A stretch of 64,000 nucleotides of DNA from Nitratidesulfovibrio sp. SRB-5 (GCF_019931275.1 NZ_JAIOTY010000001.1:992001-1056000); one strand, 5' to 3'. Numbered from the stretch's first letter, positions 18,616-27,501 are shown. Notes: generated by a model from the letters alone, not told the origin. Translations and numbers: made by a program.

Positions 18616-19470
18616 ATGGGAATGGATGCCGGAATGGGCGGGTGGAGCGGAGCCGTCGGGTTGTTCGCCAACGAGTCGCTGGAGTGGACGGGCAGGGCGG
18701 TGACCTATGCCGCGCCCGCCAGTTCCGCCGAGGGTGTGGGAACGGACGGTGATACGGTGGACTGCGAGGGGCGCCTGTTTTTGCCGGGCGGGTTCGGGGT
18801 TGCCGCTGAACAAGGGCAGCCCGGCGGCGTGCCCGGCGTATTGCTGCTGCACGAATACACCGGCCTTGGCGGCTACCTGTTCCGCAGCGCGGCGCGTCTG
18901 GTGCAGGCAGGGTATGCCGTGTTGTGCGCCGATCTGTACGGCACGGCGTTGCGCCCCACGGACGTCGGGCAGGCCCGCGCCTGTCTGCGCCCCCTGCGTG
19001 ACGACAGGGCGTTGTTGCACCTGCGCGCGCGGGCCGGGCTGGATGCGCTGGCCAGCGTGCCGGGCGTGGACGCGGACCGTCTGCTGGCCATGGGGTTTTC
19101 GCTGGGCGGCGGGGCCACGCTGGAACTGGTACGTGCCGGTGCACCCCTGCGCGGCGCCGCCAGCATGTACGGGTACCTTTCGTCGTCGCTGCCGGTGGCG
19201 CCCGGCGCGGCGCATTGCCCGGTGCTGGTGCATCTGGCCGGGCACGACCATGTCATTCCGCTGCGCGACGTCGAGCCCTTTGTCCGCGAGATGTCCGCCG
19301 CCAGCGTGGATTGCCGGGTGGTGCTGCACGCGGGTGCGGGTCACGGTTTCTGCAACGCGGCGTACGGGACGGCGTTCGACGCCGAAGCGTCCTGGCACTG
19401 CCCGCTCACGGAGGCCAGGGCCTGGGACGACGTGTTGCGTTTTTTCGCGGGGTGTCTGGAGGCCCGTTGA
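18616..19470 (+). CDS. Dienelactone hydrolase family protein (alpha/beta hydrolase)
   Basis: 284 residues. The nucleophile elbow is GFSLGGGATLEL, so the nucleophile is Ser rather than the Cys of classical dienelactone hydrolase. The acid is in HLAGHDHVIP and the catalytic His in GAGHGFCN. PGVLLLHEYTGLGGY is the oxyanion-hole region. The frame is open up to 18439, but GGGGAGG four bases before the ATG at 18616 and the position of the domain argue for this start. It is cytoplasmic with an unknown ester substrate, and convergent with the next gene. Confidence 0.85.
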   Translation: MGMDAGMGGWSGAVGLFANESLEWTGRAVTYAAPASSAEGVGTDGDTVDCEGRLFLPGGFGVAAEQGQPGGVPGVLLLHEYTGLGGYLFRSAARLVQAGYAVLCADLYGTALRPTDVGQARACLRPLRDDRALLHLRARAGLDALASVPGVDADRLLAMGFSLGGGATLELVRAGAPLRGAASMYGYLSSSLPVAPGAAHCPVLVHLAGHDHVIPLRDVEPFVREMSAASVDCRVVLHAGAGHGFCNAAYGTAFDAEASWHCPLTEARAWDDVLRFFAGCLEAR

Positions 19471-19598
19471 CCCCGTGGCCGGAAGCGTGACCCCGTGATC
19501 GGGGCCAAGGGCAGGCGCGGCGGTGCCGGGCGGTTGTTGCCGCAGGTCACGCGGCATCCTGCCGCTGCGGGGCTGCCCGTGGGAACGCGGTGCCGTGC

Positions 19599-20558
19599 CT
19601 AGAACTGCGGCATGGGCCGTTCGCGGTCGTCGGGGAACAGGCCGGGCTGGGGGGGCGTGGCCTTGCGCCGCGCGCCCAGCACGTTGGGCAGGGGTGCCGC
19701 GGCGTTGCCGCCGCTCCAGAAGTCTGCAGGGTGGCGGCCCATCCAGATGTCGGTGCGCACGGGGGTGCGCAGGTAGAGCCCGGCTTGCGGGCCGCCCTCC
19801 ACGTACATCACGTCGCGGATGTCGATGGGCAGCGCCAGCAGGATGGTGGCGAAGCGCCACGCCGTCAGCGGTTCGCGGCAGTGCAGGAACAGGATGGCCC
19901 CGGTGCCGTCCTGGCCCACGGCGGCCACCGAGTACAACGGCCCGCCCTGCGGCCACAGGATGCGCCGGTTGGCCCCGATGAGCCGGTAGTTCTGCACCGC
20001 CCCTCGGTACTGCGGCAGCAGCGTTTCCCACGGGTCGGCGGTGCGGTCCAGCAGGTCGGCCTGGGGCAGGTCGGACGAGAGCGGCCCGAACACGAAGAAC
20101 GCCCCCAGGTTGCCCCCGATGCGCGGGTTGTTCAGGTGCGCGCCGTTGCGCAGGTAGCCGGTGCTGGTGCGCGCGTCGGGCAGGTACATGCTGGCGTTGA
20201 TCACCGCGCTCAGATCGTGGCGGCGGGCCCATTCCGCCAGCGAGAGGGCGGGGGCGCCCTCTTCCGACGTGGTGTGCAGGCTGAATTCGTAGTAGGCGGG
20301 GTCGATGCGCAGGGCCACGATGCGTTCAGGGCTGTCGGGCGCGTCGGGCGCGGGAAAGATGCCCAGTTGCAGGCCGGTGTCCAGTTCCGTCCAGCCGGGG
20401 GCCTCGTCCGCCCGCGCCGTGCCCGCCGACACCAGCAGGCCCAGCACCGCCAGCACGGCAGCCGCCTTGCGCAGGGCGCGCGTGCAGCATCCCATGCGGC
20501 GGATGCCGGACGGGGCCGGGCGTGCGGACGTGGCGGGGGGCGTTGCGGTGATGGTCAT
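19599..20558 (-). CDS. Phosphodiester glycosidase (NAGPA-like) family exported protein
   Basis: About 319 residues. After an N-terminal export signal (AAAVLAVLGLLVSAGTARA, cleavage after ARA) comes a domain with SAVINASMYLPDARTSTGY, GGNLGAFFVFGP and VMYVEGGPQAGLYL. This is the pattern of PF09992, proteins related to the enzyme that uncovers mannose-6-phosphate. Bacterial members are thought to act on glycan phosphodiesters in the envelope. The start is uncertain: ATG at 20558 (used here) or ATG at 20495, which would place the signal peptide right at the N-terminus. Neither has a clear ribosome site. Confidence 0.8.
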   Translation of the reverse strand: MTITATPPATSARPAPSGIRRMGCCTRALRKAAAVLAVLGLLVSAGTARADEAPGWTELDTGLQLGIFPAPDAPDSPERIVALRIDPAYYEFSLHTTSEEGAPALSLAEWARRHDLSAVINASMYLPDARTSTGYLRNGAHLNNPRIGGNLGAFFVFGPLSSDLPQADLLDRTADPWETLLPQYRGAVQNYRLIGANRRILWPQGGPLYSVAAVGQDGTGAILFLHCREPLTAWRFATILLALPIDIRDVMYVEGGPQAGLYLRTPVRTDIWMGRHPADFWSGGNAAAPLPNVLGARRKATPPQPGLFPDDRERPMPQF

Positions 20559-20800
20559 GTCGGTATGGAGGGTGTGGCTGCGGTGGGTGGCCGGTACCAT
20601 GGCGGGTGCGTCATGGCGACATCCGGGCGTGGCAACGGTGCATGCGGCGGTGGGGGCGGCCAGCGCAAGCCGGACCAAGTCAGGCCGGGAAGGCCGACGG
20701 GACGGAAGACCCCCCTCTGTGCAGGCTGGCAGTGTAGGGGAAACCCTTGCGTGGCGCAACGGGCAGGTCAGCCCCGGCTGGCGCTGACCGCGAGGGTGGG

Positions 20801-20860
20801 GCCAGCCGGATCTGGGCCAGCCGGATCTGGGCCAGCCGGATCTGGGCCAGTCGGGGGTGG
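20801..20860. repeat. 15-bp tandem repeat, three perfect copies plus one degenerate
   Basis: GCCAGCCGGATCTGG occupies 20801-20815, 20816-20830 and 20831-20845; the fourth unit reads GCCAGTCGGGGGTGG. Confidence 0.9.
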
Positions 20861-20994
20861 GCACCACTGGGTTGGGCACGACGGGGTTGTGCGGCCCGGA
20901 CAGGACGAGCAGAAGCCGGATGCCTTGGCAACCCGTTTGGACAGTGCGGACCGGCAGTGATGGATATGTGGTGCGGCATGGTCACATTTCAATA

Positions 20995-21022
20995 TTGACA
21001 TATCAAGATAGCTTGATATAGA
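20995..21022 (+). promoter_or_regulatory. metF promoter overlapped by a SahR-like operator
   Basis: A perfect -35 TTGACA (20995-21000), a 16-bp spacer and TATAGA (21017-21022) make a strong sigma-70 promoter. The spacer is filled by the palindrome ATATCAAG-ATAG-CTTGATAT at 21000-21019. From memory this closely resembles the operator described for SahR, the ArsR-family regulator of methionine and S-adenosylhomocysteine metabolism in Desulfovibrio. Binding between -35 and -10 would repress metF. Confidence 0.75.
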
Positions 21023-21222
21023 GTCGGTCCATCACGTGAAGCGATGGGAAAAAGGGCCGGTCATGACGGGCTTGAGCAGGCCGGGTTCGGCCAACCCCAA
21101 GCTCATCCGGACCGGAGTTCATCCGGCCCCGAATTCATCCGGCCCGGTATGCGCACCCTGCGCGCCCCGCCCCCACACGACAGCACCCGCAGACGCCAGC
21201 CCCAGGCAGCAAAGGATACGCC

Positions 21223-22098
21223 GTGAAGATCAGAGACCGCATCGCCGCCAGCACCCGGCCCTTTTATTCGCTGGAATTCTTTCCCCCCAAGGAGCGGGAG
21301 AACTGGCCCGGCTTTTTCGCCACCGTGGAGCGGCTGAAGGCCTTGAACCCGCTGTTCGCCTCGGTCACCTATGGGGCGGGCGGTTCCACCCAGGACAACA
21401 CGCTGGAAATCACCTCGCACCTCAAGAACGTCATGGGCCTTGAGCCCATGGCCCACCTGACCTGCGTGGGCGCCACGCGCGAGCGCATCGCCGACTACCT
21501 GCGCCGCCTGCGCGAAGTGAACGTGGACAACGTGCTGGCCCTGCGCGGCGATGCCCCCAAGGGACAGGACATCGACTGGGGCACGGCGGAATTCCGCTAC
21601 GCCGCTGACCTGGTGCGCTTTACCCGCAACGAACAGCCCGAAATGGGCGTGGGCGTGGCCGGGTATCCGGCGGCCCACCCCGAGTCGCCCAGCTTCGCCA
21701 GCGACCTGCGCCATACGGCGGACAAGGTCAACGCCGGGGCGGACTTCATCGTCACCCAGCTGTTCTTCGATGTGCGCGAGTATTTCGACTTCGTGGAGCG
21801 GCTGCGCGCCATGGGCGTGACCGTGCCGGTGCTGCCGGGCATCCTGCCCATCCAGAGCCTGGAGTCGGTGCGGCGCATCCTTTCGCTGTGCGGGGCCAAC
21901 ATCCCCGGCAAGCTGTATCTGGAACTGGACGCCGCCAACGAGAAGGGCGGGGCGGAAGCCGTGAAGGAAGCGGGCATCGCCTTTGCCCAACAGCAGATTC
22001 GCTCGCTGCTGGACGGCGGTGCGCCGGGCATCCATCTGTACACGCTGAACCGCGCCGATACCTGCCTGCGCATCGCCGAGGCCGTGGGCATGCGGTAG
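21223..22098 (+). CDS. metF: 5,10-methylenetetrahydrofolate reductase
   Basis: 291 residues, the usual MetF size, a flavin-containing TIM barrel. Landmarks are YSLEFFPPKEREN at the N-terminus, THLTCVG-like HLTCVGATRERI, and LALRGDAPKG. It reduces methylene-THF to methyl-THF for methionine synthesis, and in anaerobes it may also connect to one-carbon pathways. The start is GTG at 21223, preceded by AAAGGA. About 200 bp upstream sits a strong promoter covered by a SahR-like palindrome, suggesting control by the methyl-cycle state. No other methionine gene is adjacent. Confidence 0.95.
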   Translation: MKIRDRIAASTRPFYSLEFFPPKERENWPGFFATVERLKALNPLFASVTYGAGGSTQDNTLEITSHLKNVMGLEPMAHLTCVGATRERIADYLRRLREVNVDNVLALRGDAPKGQDIDWGTAEFRYAADLVRFTRNEQPEMGVGVAGYPAAHPESPSFASDLRHTADKVNAGADFIVTQLFFDVREYFDFVERLRAMGVTVPVLPGILPIQSLESVRRILSLCGANIPGKLYLELDAANEKGGAEAVKEAGIAFAQQQIRSLLDGGAPGIHLYTLNRADTCLRIAEAVGMR

Positions 22099-22577
22099 TT
22101 GCCGCGTGACCTGGAACGCCGCACGGTCCGCTTGACTTTCCGGACTGCTTCGGCAATACGGAAGATGTTGGTTGATTAAACAGTTCGTATGCGCCGCAGG
22201 GCACCGAAACGGCGCGACGGACCTCACCGCACTTTCAGGCGAGGCACGGCACGGATGGCACCCGCGCCGGTCCGCGCAGGGTCGGGAACATTCGGTCATG
22301 GTACCGGCTGCGCAAGAGGGCTTGCCAGTTCCCGCCCGGCGCGACGCGCCGCCGCCAGCGGTCCAAGGCCCCCGGAGCCGCCAGGTCTCCGGGGGCTTTT
22401 TCCGTGGTCCGGGCCATGTCGGGCCGTACCGGGCCATGCACCACTCCCGCCATCCTTGCCCGGTTCTGGGGCTTCCTTTCCGGTTTTCCGCCTGCTGCCT
22501 TTCCGACCCTCCGGCCCATCAGGTTGACGCACCGTGCGCAAGGCGGTAGCACGGCACCATTCCAGACCGGAGCACCC
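22099..22577. other. Gap of about 480 bp between metF and the GT9 gene
   Basis: No supported gene. The metF-side end has TTGACT at 22132 with no good -10. A clear terminator closes the gap at 22368-22401, some 270 bp past the metF stop, so either metF has a long 3' untranslated region or an untranslated RNA is made here. Confidence 0.45.
22368..22401 (+). terminator. Rho-independent terminator
   Basis: GCCCCCGGAG (22368-22377) pairs with CTCCGGGGGC (22387-22396), followed by five T. Confidence 0.9.
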
Positions 22578-23693
22578 GTGAACAGCACCTCTTCCTCCCC
22601 CCCTCGCGAAGCCGAACAGCTTCCACCCGCCGGGTATTCCGGCCCTCCCGTCATCGCCCCGGCCAGCGTGCGGCGCATCCTGGTCTGCCAGTTGCGGCAG
22701 ATCGGCGACGTGCTGTTGGCCACCCCCTCGCTGGAACTGCTGCACCGCCACTTTCCCGACGCGGAAGTGCACGTGCTCACCGAGCGCAAGTGCACGCCCA
22801 TGCTGCAAGGCAACCCCGCCGTGCACACGGTGTGGGCCATCGACAAGAAGGACCTGGGGTCCCTTGCGCGCGAGGTGGCCTTCTACTGGCGGGTGGCGCG
22901 CTCCGGCTTTGACGTGGTGGTGGATTTTCAGCAGTTGCCGCGTTGCCGGTGGGTGGTGGCCATGTCGCGCGCGCGGGTGCGTCTGTCGTACACGCCCGCG
23001 TGGTACAACCGCTGGCTGTTCACCCACTGGGTGCGCCCGCGCGACGGGTATGCCGCCATGGCCAAGGCCAGCGTGCTGGAGCCGCTGGGCGTGCGCTGGA
23101 ACGGCGAACGTCCCCGCCTGTACCTGAGCGACACGGAACGCGACACCGCGCGCGCACTGCTGGCTTCACTGGGGCTGGCAGAGGGGCAGCGGCTGGTCAC
23201 CGTGGACCCCACGCACCGCCGCGCTACCCGGCGCTGGCCTGCCGCCCATTACGGCAGGTTGCTGTCACTGGCCGCCGCGCATGATCCCTCGTTGCGCTTC
23301 ATGCCGCTGTTCGGCCCCGGAGAGGAGGACGACGTGCGCGCCGTGGTGGACGCCTGCGACTGCCCGGAAAAGGTGCTGATGCCGGACCGCATGCTGTCGC
23401 TGCGCGAAATGGCCGCCTGCATGGCCGAGGCCGTGCTGCACGTGGGCAACTGCTCCGCGCCGTGCCATATCGCCGTGGCCGTGGGCACGCCCACCTTCGT
23501 GGTGCGCGGGGCCACCAGCAGGGCGTGGTCGTTCCCCGCGCCGGAACATTTTCACATGGCCCTGGGGCTGGACTGCCAGCCCTGCAACCGCAACGAATGC
23601 GCCAACCCCGACCAGTTGGCCTGCCTTGTGCGCCTGACGCCGGAATCGGTGTGCCGGGCCATGCTGGATCACCTGGCAGCCGTGTCGCGCTGA
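22578..23693 (+). CDS. Glycosyltransferase family 9 (ADP-heptose:LPS heptosyltransferase type)
   Basis: 371 residues. The domain starts RRILVCQLRQIGDVLLATPS, the GT9 N-terminal motif, and ends with HVGNCSAPCHIAVAVGTPT, where heptosyltransferases carry their nucleotide-sugar site. A motif with spaced cysteines (CQPCNRNECANPDQLACL) follows. The enzyme probably adds a heptose to the LPS inner core at the cytoplasmic face of the inner membrane. The start is GTG at 22578 with GGAG five bases upstream, and the longer open frame is rejected. It is a single gene with terminators or repeats on both sides. Confidence 0.88.
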   Translation: MNSTSSSPPREAEQLPPAGYSGPPVIAPASVRRILVCQLRQIGDVLLATPSLELLHRHFPDAEVHVLTERKCTPMLQGNPAVHTVWAIDKKDLGSLAREVAFYWRVARSGFDVVVDFQQLPRCRWVVAMSRARVRLSYTPAWYNRWLFTHWVRPRDGYAAMAKASVLEPLGVRWNGERPRLYLSDTERDTARALLASLGLAEGQRLVTVDPTHRRATRRWPAAHYGRLLSLAAAHDPSLRFMPLFGPGEEDDVRAVVDACDCPEKVLMPDRMLSLREMAACMAEAVLHVGNCSAPCHIAVAVGTPTFVVRGATSRAWSFPAPEHFHMALGLDCQPCNRNECANPDQLACLVRLTPESVCRAMLDHLAAVSR

Positions 23694-24200
23694 AGCGGGG
23701 GGGGGGCGCCCGCAGGCATGGCGGTCACGATGACCACGCGCAGCCATGCCATCCTGCGGATTGCGCAGCGCGGTTCCGTGGCTTCCGGTGCCGCATGCTC
23801 TTGCCCGGCGGACATTCCCTGACATTATAAGGCCAAGGGTGTGTTCGGGCTTTCGTGGCGGTGGGAAAGCGGTTACAGTGCCGGAGTTGTCCTCCGGTTC
23901 GTCCGGTTCGTCCGGTTCGGTTGTGTGAGATGGGCGGGATGGACGGGATGGGCAGGATGGGCAGGATGGGCGGGGAAGTGTGGGGTGGCGGGCGTGCCGC
24001 CCACGTCGGGTTGCGTCAGGTCCGGCGCATGGCCGTGCCCGAGCCTGCATCCGACCCTGCATTCGGCTTTGCAGGTGGCGTCTAGGCCGCGTGGAGCCGG
24101 GCCATGTTTCTGCAGTGTCATGCAACTCCGGGCTGCGTGCACGTAAACATGTGGGGAATTCATGCCGCGCCACTGTCGTTTTTGTCGCCATGCAACGCAA
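23694..24200. other. Non-coding gap with two 9-bp tandem arrays
   Basis: Roughly 500 bp between the GT9 gene and the tRNA-Lys terminator. CCGGTTCGT is repeated about three times at 23894-23919, and a GATGGGCRG unit five times at 23929-23973. Otherwise nothing is recognised. Confidence 0.6.
23929..23973. repeat. 9-bp tandem array, five copies
   Basis: Units GATGGGCGG, GATGGACGG, GATGGGCAG, GATGGGCAG, GATGGGCGG. No ribosome site supports translating it. Confidence 0.9.
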
Positions 24201-24232
24201 AAACCCCGCAGCGGGTTTCCACTGCGGGGTTT
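24201..24232 (-). terminator. Terminator of tRNA-Lys
   Basis: AAACCCCGCAG and CTGCGGGGTTT form an 11-bp stem. On the minus strand it is followed by TTTTTGCG. It lies ten bases beyond the tRNA 3' end. Confidence 0.8.
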
Positions 24233-24241
24233 CTCTTGCTC

Positions 24242-24317
<76 letters not shown>

Positions 24318-24403
24318 AGCGCCTCAACGCGAAGGGGAAACTAAAGAGAACCCGCTCTGAAGTCAAGCGGATTTTTTCAAGGTTCTTAATATTTTTCTAA
24401 AAT

Positions 24404-26599
24404 ATGAAAAAAGAAAATAAAATCATGCATTTGAATGGTGTGTTTTTTTGCTCGCGGGTGTCTTTGGCAGTGCTTGTCTGGCTGTTTTGCGCGGCCTTTT
24501 CCCTGCATGCAGCCGATCTGTCCGTTCCGGAGGGCGGTTCGACGGGTCTTGGACCCCGCCCCGAGGTGACTGTCGAGGTCTTCAGAGAGGTCCGCGCGGG
24601 CGAGGACGGCGTCCTGGCGGTGGTCTGGCTGGAAATGCCTTCCGGGTACCATGCCTATGCCAACGACATGGACGGCAGCGGCGGCAAGGGAAGCGGCGTG
24701 GGGCTGCCCACGGTGGTCACCGTGCGCGGTGCCTCGTCCCAGGCTTCCGCGCCAGCCCGGGCCGCTGCTCCCGTCGGCACGCCCGGCATTCTGTACCCGC
24801 CGGGCCGCGAGATCATGGACCCCCTGTCTCCCGGCCAGCGGGTGCTGGTGTACGAAGGCCGCGCGCCGGTGTTCGTGCGTTTGCCGCAGGACCATCTGGA
24901 CCGCGACCTGACGGCCTCGGTTTCCCTGCTGCTGTGCTCCGACCGCAACTGCCTGCCGTATCGCGGCGGGGTGGGGTTCCGCGTGGACGGTGCCGCGCTT
25001 GGCCAATTGCCCCGCGCCGACGATCAGCCCTGGATGGAACAGCTACGCACGGCGCGCCCCGGGGTGCAGGTGGCATCCGCCCGCCTGGGAGAGGACGCCG
25101 CCACGGCGGGCCAGCCTGCGCCCACGGCAGCCGGTTCGGGAGCTTTTCCCGCCGTTGCCCCGGCAGCCGTCGCGACACCGGCAAAGGGCACGCAGGATGC
25201 CCAGGGCGCGCAGGAGCAGGGGGACAGGGTAACCATTCCCTTCGGCAAGGGAGGGCGCTCCGTGCCCCTGCCGGGCATGCCAGACGCGCAGGCGGCCGCC
25301 AACGCCACGGAAGGTGCGGTGTCCGGCTCCCTGCCCGGCACCATCCACTGGAATTTCGCGCCGCGCTACCAGGTGCCCGAACTGGAGGTTTCCGGCCTGG
25401 GCAAGGCGTTGCTGCTGGGCCTGCTGGCGGGCCTGCTGCTGAACCTGATGCCCTGCGTGCTGCCGGTGATCAGCCTGAAGCTGAGCGGCTTCGTGGCCGT
25501 GGCGGGCCTGGGGGGCGACGAGGAGCGCCGGGCGCACTTCCGCGAGCACAACCTGTTGTTCGCGGCGGGGATCATGGCCTGGTTCCTGTTGCTGGCCTTC
25601 ATCCTGGGCGGTGCGGGCCTGGCCTGGGGGCAACTGTTCCAGCGGCCCGGCGTGGTCATGGGGCTGCTGATGGTGGTGTTTGGCCTTGGACTGAGCATGT
25701 TCGGGCTGTTCACTTTGCCCGTGCTGGACCTGAAGGCGGTGGGAGCGGGCGGTTCAGGCCGTGCGCAGCCGTTCTTTACCGGTCTGGTGGCTACCCTGCT
25801 GGCCACCCCGTGCAGCGGCCCGCTGCTGGGCGGCGTGCTGGGCTGGGCCTTTCAGCAGCCGCCGGAGATCATGGCCTTCGTGTTCACCTCGGTGGGCATG
25901 GGCATGGCCCTGCCGTACCTGGTGCTGGCGGCCCGTCCGGGACTGGTGCGCCATTTTCCCCGGCCCGGCGCGTGGACCGGCACGCTGGAGCAACTGGTGG
26001 GCTTTTTCCTGATGGGCACCGCGGTGTACCTGCTGACCATCCTGCCTGATGCCTGGCTGATGCCCGCGCTGGTGACCCTGCTGGCTGTGGCCTTTGCCGC
26101 GTGGATATGGGGGCGCTGGGGCGGGCTTGACGCCTCGCCGCGCCGCCGGACGATGGTACGGCTGACCGCTCCGGCGCTGGTGGCGGTGGCGGTGTGGTTG
26201 GCCTTTGCCCCTTCGGCCCCGCCTGCCCGCTGGGAACCCTTTGAACCCGCCACTTTCCGGGCCATGCTGGGGCGCGAGCCGCTCATCGTGGACTTTACCG
26301 CCGACTGGTGCCCCAACTGCAAGCTGCTGGAACAGACCACCCTGTCCAGCGGGGCGGTGTCCGAATGGTCACGCCGGTATGGCGCCCGGCTGGTGCGCGT
26401 GGACCTGACGGCGGAATCACCCGAGGCCCAGGCCCTGCTGCGCTCGCTGGGCAGCAGCAGCATTCCCGTGGTGGCGCTGTTCCCCAAGGGGCTGTTGTCT
26501 GCCTCGCCGGTGGTCTTGCGCGACCTGTTCACCACCGGACAGATGGAACAGGCCCTGTTGGAGGCCTTCGGCAAGCCGAAGCAGGAGTGGGCCGATTGA
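24404..26599 (+). CDS. dsbD: Thiol:disulfide interchange protein DsbD
   Basis: 731 residues in three parts: signal peptide and DsbD-alpha-like periplasmic domain with Cys in LLLCSDRNCLPYRGG (about 35-290), an eight-helix membrane domain with the two transfer cysteines in LNLMPCVLPV and LLATPCSGPLLGG (about 325-600), and a C-terminal thioredoxin domain with active site DWCPNCK (about 632-638). The protein carries electrons from cytoplasmic thioredoxin across the membrane to periplasmic oxidised thiol proteins. The start is uncertain: ATG at 24404 or 24425 in an AT-rich stretch without a good ribosome site. An exported MsrA elsewhere in the window (50221-50907) is a plausible client. The stop codon lies in the first copy of a 28-bp tandem duplication. 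Confidence 0.93.
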   Translation: MKKENKIMHLNGVFFCSRVSLAVLVWLFCAAFSLHAADLSVPEGGSTGLGPRPEVTVEVFREVRAGEDGVLAVVWLEMPSGYHAYANDMDGSGGKGSGVGLPTVVTVRGASSQASAPARAAAPVGTPGILYPPGREIMDPLSPGQRVLVYEGRAPVFVRLPQDHLDRDLTASVSLLLCSDRNCLPYRGGVGFRVDGAALGQLPRADDQPWMEQLRTARPGVQVASARLGEDAATAGQPAPTAAGSGAFPAVAPAAVATPAKGTQDAQGAQEQGDRVTIPFGKGGRSVPLPGMPDAQAAANATEGAVSGSLPGTIHWNFAPRYQVPELEVSGLGKALLLGLLAGLLLNLMPCVLPVISLKLSGFVAVAGLGGDEERRAHFREHNLLFAAGIMAWFLLLAFILGGAGLAWGQLFQRPGVVMGLLMVVFGLGLSMFGLFTLPVLDLKAVGAGGSGRAQPFFTGLVATLLATPCSGPLLGGVLGWAFQQPPEIMAFVFTSVGMGMALPYLVLAARPGLVRHFPRPGAWTGTLEQLVGFFLMGTAVYLLTILPDAWLMPALVTLLAVAFAAWIWGRWGGLDASPRRRTMVRLTAPALVAVAVWLAFAPSAPPARWEPFEPATFRAMLGREPLIVDFTADWCPNCKLLEQTTLSSGAVSEWSRRYGARLVRVDLTAESPEAQALLRSLGSSSIPVVALFPKGLLSASPVVLRDLFTTGQMEQALLEAFGKPKQEWAD

Positions 26600-26646
26600 G
26601 CCGTGGGCTGAGCCGTGGGCCGATTGAGCCGTGGGCTGAGCCGTGG
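26591..26646. repeat. 28-bp perfect tandem duplication spanning the dsbD stop codon
   Basis: 26591-26618 and 26619-26646 are identical. The first copy includes the last codons and TGA of dsbD (26597-26599); the second is wholly non-coding. Confidence 0.93.
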
Positions 26647-26683
26647 TTGGCCGCAGGGCCGGTGAGCAGGCCTGAATGCGATG

Positions 26684-26716
26684 CGCCGTCCGGGGAATTC
26701 CCCGGACGGCGTTTTT
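26684..26716 (+). terminator. Rho-independent terminator of dsbD
   Basis: A perfect 28-bp palindrome (26684-26711, CGCCGTCCGGGGAA and its complement) is followed by five T. The stem is uninterrupted, so it may be bidirectional for the convergent gene ending at 26782. Confidence 0.88.
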
Positions 26717-26781
26717 CGCGCGCCGCCGAGAGGAGCGGCGCGCCGGTGCGATGCGTGCGGCAGGCTGCCGTTCGGTACGGG

Positions 26782-27300
26782 CTAATCCCGGACGAAGGTG
26801 CGGTACATCAACGACATGCCCAGCATGTTCGAGGCCACCTGCACGGCGTCCACCACGTCCGACTCGCGCCAGCCCAGTTCCACCAGCGCCTCGATGTGGG
26901 CACGGGTGACCGTGGCCGGTTCGTTGACCGCCCTGGTCACGAAGGCCAGCAGGGCGCTTTCGGTTTCGTCCAGCGGGGTTTCGGCGGGCTTGCAGGACAG
27001 GCTGGCGATGTCGTCCTCGCTCATGCCCTGCATGCGCAGCAGGTCGTGGTTGAATACGGCGCACGGGGCATAGGCGAACTTTTCCGAGGCCACGTAGCGG
27101 ATGGACGCCAGCAGCGGGGGAGACACCCGGTCGTGATGGCGGAAATAGCGGATCATGTTGGCCTGACGCTCCATCAGGCCGGGGCTGACGCTCAGAAGGC
27201 GCATGGGCACGGGAATGTCGATCTGCGCGGGAACCAGGGCGTAGGTGTCTGCCACGATGCCTTCGGCCTTGTCGCGTTCCACGGTGTTCACCAGATACAT
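26782..27300 (-). CDS. Carboxymuconolactone decarboxylase (AhpD-like) family protein
   Basis: 172 residues, all-helical and AhpD-like. It carries SEKFAYAPCAVFNHDLLR at the position of the peroxidase motif, but only one of the two redox cysteines is present (Cys80). The residue three before it is Tyr, and His85 is five rather than four residues later. A second Cys (about 103) is nearby. So it may not be a disulfide peroxidase. AAAGGAG lies seven bases before the ATG at 27300. A TetR operator-like palindrome sits 33 bp upstream and recurs upstream of the neighbouring TetR gene, which is probably its regulator. Confidence 0.82.
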   Translation of the reverse strand: MYLVNTVERDKAEGIVADTYALVPAQIDIPVPMRLLSVSPGLMERQANMIRYFRHHDRVSPPLLASIRYVASEKFAYAPCAVFNHDLLRMQGMSEDDIASLSCKPAETPLDETESALLAFVTRAVNEPATVTRAHIEALVELGWRESDVVDAVQVASNMLGMSLMYRTFVRD

Positions 27301-27332
27301 GTAAGGCTCCTTTGTTTCGGCGGGTTTTGTAG

Positions 27333-27347
27333 TAGACCGGTCGTCTA
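27333..27347. promoter_or_regulatory. TetR-type operator upstream of the CMD-family gene
   Basis: TAGACCGGTCGTCTA is an inverted repeat with TAGAC and GTCTA ends. The same site with one changed base lies upstream of the tetR gene (28134-28148). Shared flanks (TAGTAGACC) strengthen the match. Confidence 0.75.
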
Positions 27348-27501
27348 TCTGGATGGCCGGATGTTCCCTGTGGGGTGGTGTCACTGTTTCAGCGGGCGGC
27401 GGTGCGGTGTGCGGTCCTGTCGCGGCAGGGGGCGTGAAGGTCGGCCACGCCAGTGTGGACGCCAGCCCGCCGGATGTGTCCGGTTGATCGTTCCTGTCGG
27501 G

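Larger units (their letters stand above)
20559..21222. other. Divergent region before metF: tandem repeats and SahR-like control site
   Basis: About 660 bp. A 15-bp unit GCCAGCCGGATCTGG is repeated three times at 20801-20845 with a fourth degenerate copy to 20860. The second half becomes AT-rich around 20985-21025, where the metF promoter and operator lie. No gene is supported in it. Confidence 0.6.

Noticed and set aside
22099-22577. tmRNA, SRP RNA or 6S RNA in the gap after metF
   Set aside because: The tmRNA and SRP motifs are absent, and I could not form a 6S-like closing stem by eye. It is left as an open question.
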